Assembly: GCA_016707525.1 (NCBI GenBank)
Contig: JADJHP010000011.1
Span: forward strand, 1 to 64,000
DNA: 64,000 bases
Direction: 5' to 3'
Origin: Ignavibacteriota bacterium
GTDB taxonomy: Bacteria; Bacteroidota; Ignavibacteria; UBA10030; UBA6906
A program made the position numbers and the translations under genes. The stretch's first letter is position 1; every line of letters begins with the position of its first letter. Shown here one piece after another: positions 62,161 to 64,000 of this stretch. Below the pieces are notes generated by a model. The model saw nothing but the letters and a program-made list of their open reading frames with translations. It was not told where the DNA came from and did no database searches.

Positions 62161-62512
62161 TTCGTTCGCCCGTTTCGCTTGAAAATGTTCGGCAGAAGCC
62201 GAAAAGAGGTTTTCCAATTGATCTTCCCTCTAAGGTACGAACTTTTTCATTTCCGGGCGAGTGGAATAAGGGCTGCTGGCAGCTATCACGATCACAACTG
62301 GCGTGGCGATGCGGAATCCAGAGGGTTCGTGTATCTGCTTCAATCTGGTAGTTCAGTGATTGCCGAAGCCAAGGAACCCCTTCCGGATGTGAATCCTCCC
62401 CTAGCTATACAATCAAGACAAAGAGTTTCCGTAGTGCAAATTGACCCGTCCTGTGTTCGATGCCACGCTAAGGGTGCCCACGATATTCTCAAAGGAGACG
62501 AACGGAAGACCC

Positions 62513-63682
62513 TTACCTGGTCTTTCCTATTTCCTCATCCTTCACTTTGGTGGTAGCAATCGATTCCAGCAATCCGTCTTTCGGTACATCCCCCGTCAAC
62601 TCCCAGAACATGATCCCCCTCAATCCTTTGTCCAGAGCATACGCGGTCTTCATCGCCACCGACCGCTTGTCATCGTACGTGGCATAGAACCCGTTCTTCG
62701 CATCGTACGCATACGGCGCACACGCGGTGCTGTCCCAGTACTGCACGAACTCATGCCCTTTCCACATGCGATCCTCGAACGAACGGTATGACGTAAAGGT
62801 CTTGAACTTCCCTGAACGGTACAACCCGTGGTTCACGTTGTCCACATTCTCCCAGACGCGTGCATAGAACGCCGCGCCGATCACGACCTTGTTCCGCGGT
62901 ACGCCGAGCGAGTCCAGAGTCCGGATGGCGCTCGCAACGCTGGCGTCCTGCTGCGGGGTGCTGTACAGCGCCGTGTGATGCCCGGTCACGGTGCTGTTGC
63001 CGTTCACCAGGTCGTAGCTCATGATGTTCACGTAGTCCACGACGGGCATCACTTTGTCCCACTCCACGCTCTTATAGAAGTACGGACCGAACCCGCCGGC
63101 GGCAAACGTGATCTCGTACTTCTCGCCGAACTCTTTCCGCATCTCCTGCACAAGCAGGGTGAAGTTGCGCCGGTCTTCATCCCGGTACGTATGCCCGGGA
63201 TACCCTTCGATCGCCGGATACTCCCAGTCAAGATCGATGCCGTCCGCCCCGAACCGCACGAGCAACTCCCTGCAGCTCACGGCGAAGTCCCGCCGCCCTT
63301 CAGCGGTCATGAACACGTCGGAAGCCGTGGGACTCCCGCCCCACCCGCCAAAGCTCAGCAACACCTTGAGCCCGGGGTGCTTGGCCTTCAACGCGACAAG
63401 CCTCGTGATGCCGATGGAGTCCCGCTCCCCACCCAGCTCCAGCCTGTTCCCGTGCAGCCGCAGGAAACAGTAGTTCATGTGGGTGAGGTACTGCAACGGA
63501 TACTGCTCGAGGTCCTGGCCCCCACCATGCACGTAGGCGATGACGAGGAATTTGTCCTTCCGCCCCCCCGCCGGGTCTTGCGCCAGGAGGATGCCGGAGA
63601 ATGCCACACACAACGCCACTACGAACACCGGCCGCAGCCGGCGCAACATAGACGATGCTGCCATGGATCTGTTCCGTTTCAT
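62513..63682 (-). CDS. GH18 chitinase-like glycoside hydrolase
   Basis: 389 residues from ATG 63682 (longer frame upstream lacks a signal peptide). Signal peptide RPVFVVALCVAFSGILLAQ. GH18 landmarks: FLVIAYVHGGG, LKVLLSFGGWGGS, catalytic DGIDLDWEYP (DxxDxDxE), NIMSYDLVNG and GIMFWELTGD. Intact and of normal length for a single-domain GH18 enzyme. It should cleave beta-1,4-GlcNAc-containing chains, or be a transglycosylase-like variant. Confidence 0.9.
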   Translation of the reverse strand: MKRNRSMAASSMLRRLRPVFVVALCVAFSGILLAQDPAGGRKDKFLVIAYVHGGGQDLEQYPLQYLTHMNYCFLRLHGNRLELGGERDSIGITRLVALKAKHPGLKVLLSFGGWGGSPTASDVFMTAEGRRDFAVSCRELLVRFGADGIDLDWEYPAIEGYPGHTYRDEDRRNFTLLVQEMRKEFGEKYEITFAAGGFGPYFYKSVEWDKVMPVVDYVNIMSYDLVNGNSTVTGHHTALYSTPQQDASVASAIRTLDSLGVPRNKVVIGAAFYARVWENVDNVNHGLYRSGKFKTFTSYRSFEDRMWKGHEFVQYWDSTACAPYAYDAKNGFYATYDDKRSVAMKTAYALDKGLRGIMFWELTGDVPKDGLLESIATTKVKDEEIGKTR

Positions 63683-63858
63683 TGAATGTCGATCGGTCTT
63701 CCCCTGATCTATACGCAAGGTACTCGCAAACGCGGAATATTGCAACCCATCGCACCATACCGTTAACCGAACCCTCCGCACGGCCTTCTGCAGGAATAAC
63801 CGTTCAACTCTCCCGCACTGTCCGTATCTTGTCCCACCAGACCATCCCGGAGCTCCCT

Positions 63859-64000
63859 ATGCCCGCCTTCCTGCGCTCGGCCTTGCTCATTCCTCTCGTC
63901 TCGTTGCACGTGGCACTGTGCTCTTCGCCATCGGTTACGGTCCCGTTCACGCTCGATCACAACAGGATGCTGATCCAGGCAGAATTCCTCACCCCCTCCG
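63859..64000 (+). CDS. Exported protease-like protein, 5' end only (runs off the window)
   Basis: ATG 63859 opens MPAFLRSALLIPLVSLHVAL with signal-peptide character, then TVPFTLDHNRMLIQAEFLTP. The VPFTLDxNxM start resembles exported retropepsin-like aspartic proteases of Bacteroidota, but the active-site D(T/S)G would lie beyond the window, so this is a weak guess. Divergent from the chitinase gene. Confidence 0.4.
   Translation, partial: MPAFLRSALLIPLVSLHVALCSSPSVTVPFTLDHNRMLIQAEFLTPS

Overview
The window looks like a chromosomal segment (or metagenome contig) from a GC-rich member of the Bacteroidota/Chlorobi superphylum, most likely an Ignavibacteria- or Kapabacteria-type lineage. Six large secreted proteins end in the FlgD-like type 9 secretion (T9SS) C-terminal signal with the core N(Y/F)PNPFNP, and many starts carry good Shine-Dalgarno sites, which is more typical of the Chlorobi/Ignavibacteria side than of Bacteroidetes proper. 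The lineage is inferred from gene content. No rRNA, tRNA, CRISPR or transposase was seen.

Region 1 (1-32.8 kb) is dominated by one co-directional, largely translationally coupled minus-strand gene train from 25724 down to 2109. In transcription order: FHA-domain membrane protein, PP2C phosphatase, transmembrane Ser/Thr kinase, two lipoproteins (one with an ASH-like domain plus TPR), a PD40/TolB-like propeller protein, a TPR protein, a complete oligopeptide-type ABC importer (SBP, two permeases, two ATPases), a helical protein apparently continuous with a VWA protein, a small membrane-anchored exported protein, and a giant IPT/TIG + BNR propeller protein with a T9SS signal. I read this as an envelope-sensing phospho-signalling operon wired to a peptide importer and surface proteins; I do not recognise it as a described system. 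It is flanked by three further T9SS cargo genes (1-1894, 26301-28661, 29428-32714), two of which are paralogues.

Region 2 (32.9-50.5 kb) is mixed: a metacaspase cut by an amber codon, a small membrane protein, a double palindromic operator, two tandem 1,170-residue T9SS proteins coupled by a GTGA overlap, a clan-A glycoside hydrolase, a DUF4160/DUF2442-Xre toxin-antitoxin-like pair with an operator dyad, a membrane-anchored S33 hydrolase, a broken transglutaminase-like gene and an M1 aminopeptidase.

Region 3 (51-62.2 kb) is accessory and in part AT-richer: a PocR-type histidine kinase, a stand-alone receiver and a pentapeptide-repeat/K+-channel-like protein form one cassette. It is followed by a metK relic and a defence island: a TOTE-like primase-helicase, a DUF3883 nuclease-like protein, Vsr, an NgoMIV-type restriction enzyme and its C5-cytosine methyltransferase. 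The window closes with a GH18 chitinase-like gene and the 5' end of an exported protease-like gene.

About a third of the genes carry single-base frameshifts, many at short homopolymers and mostly deletions. Uncorrected long-read error is the simplest explanation, but decay or phase variation is possible for some. Affected genes are annotated across the break with the break position given.
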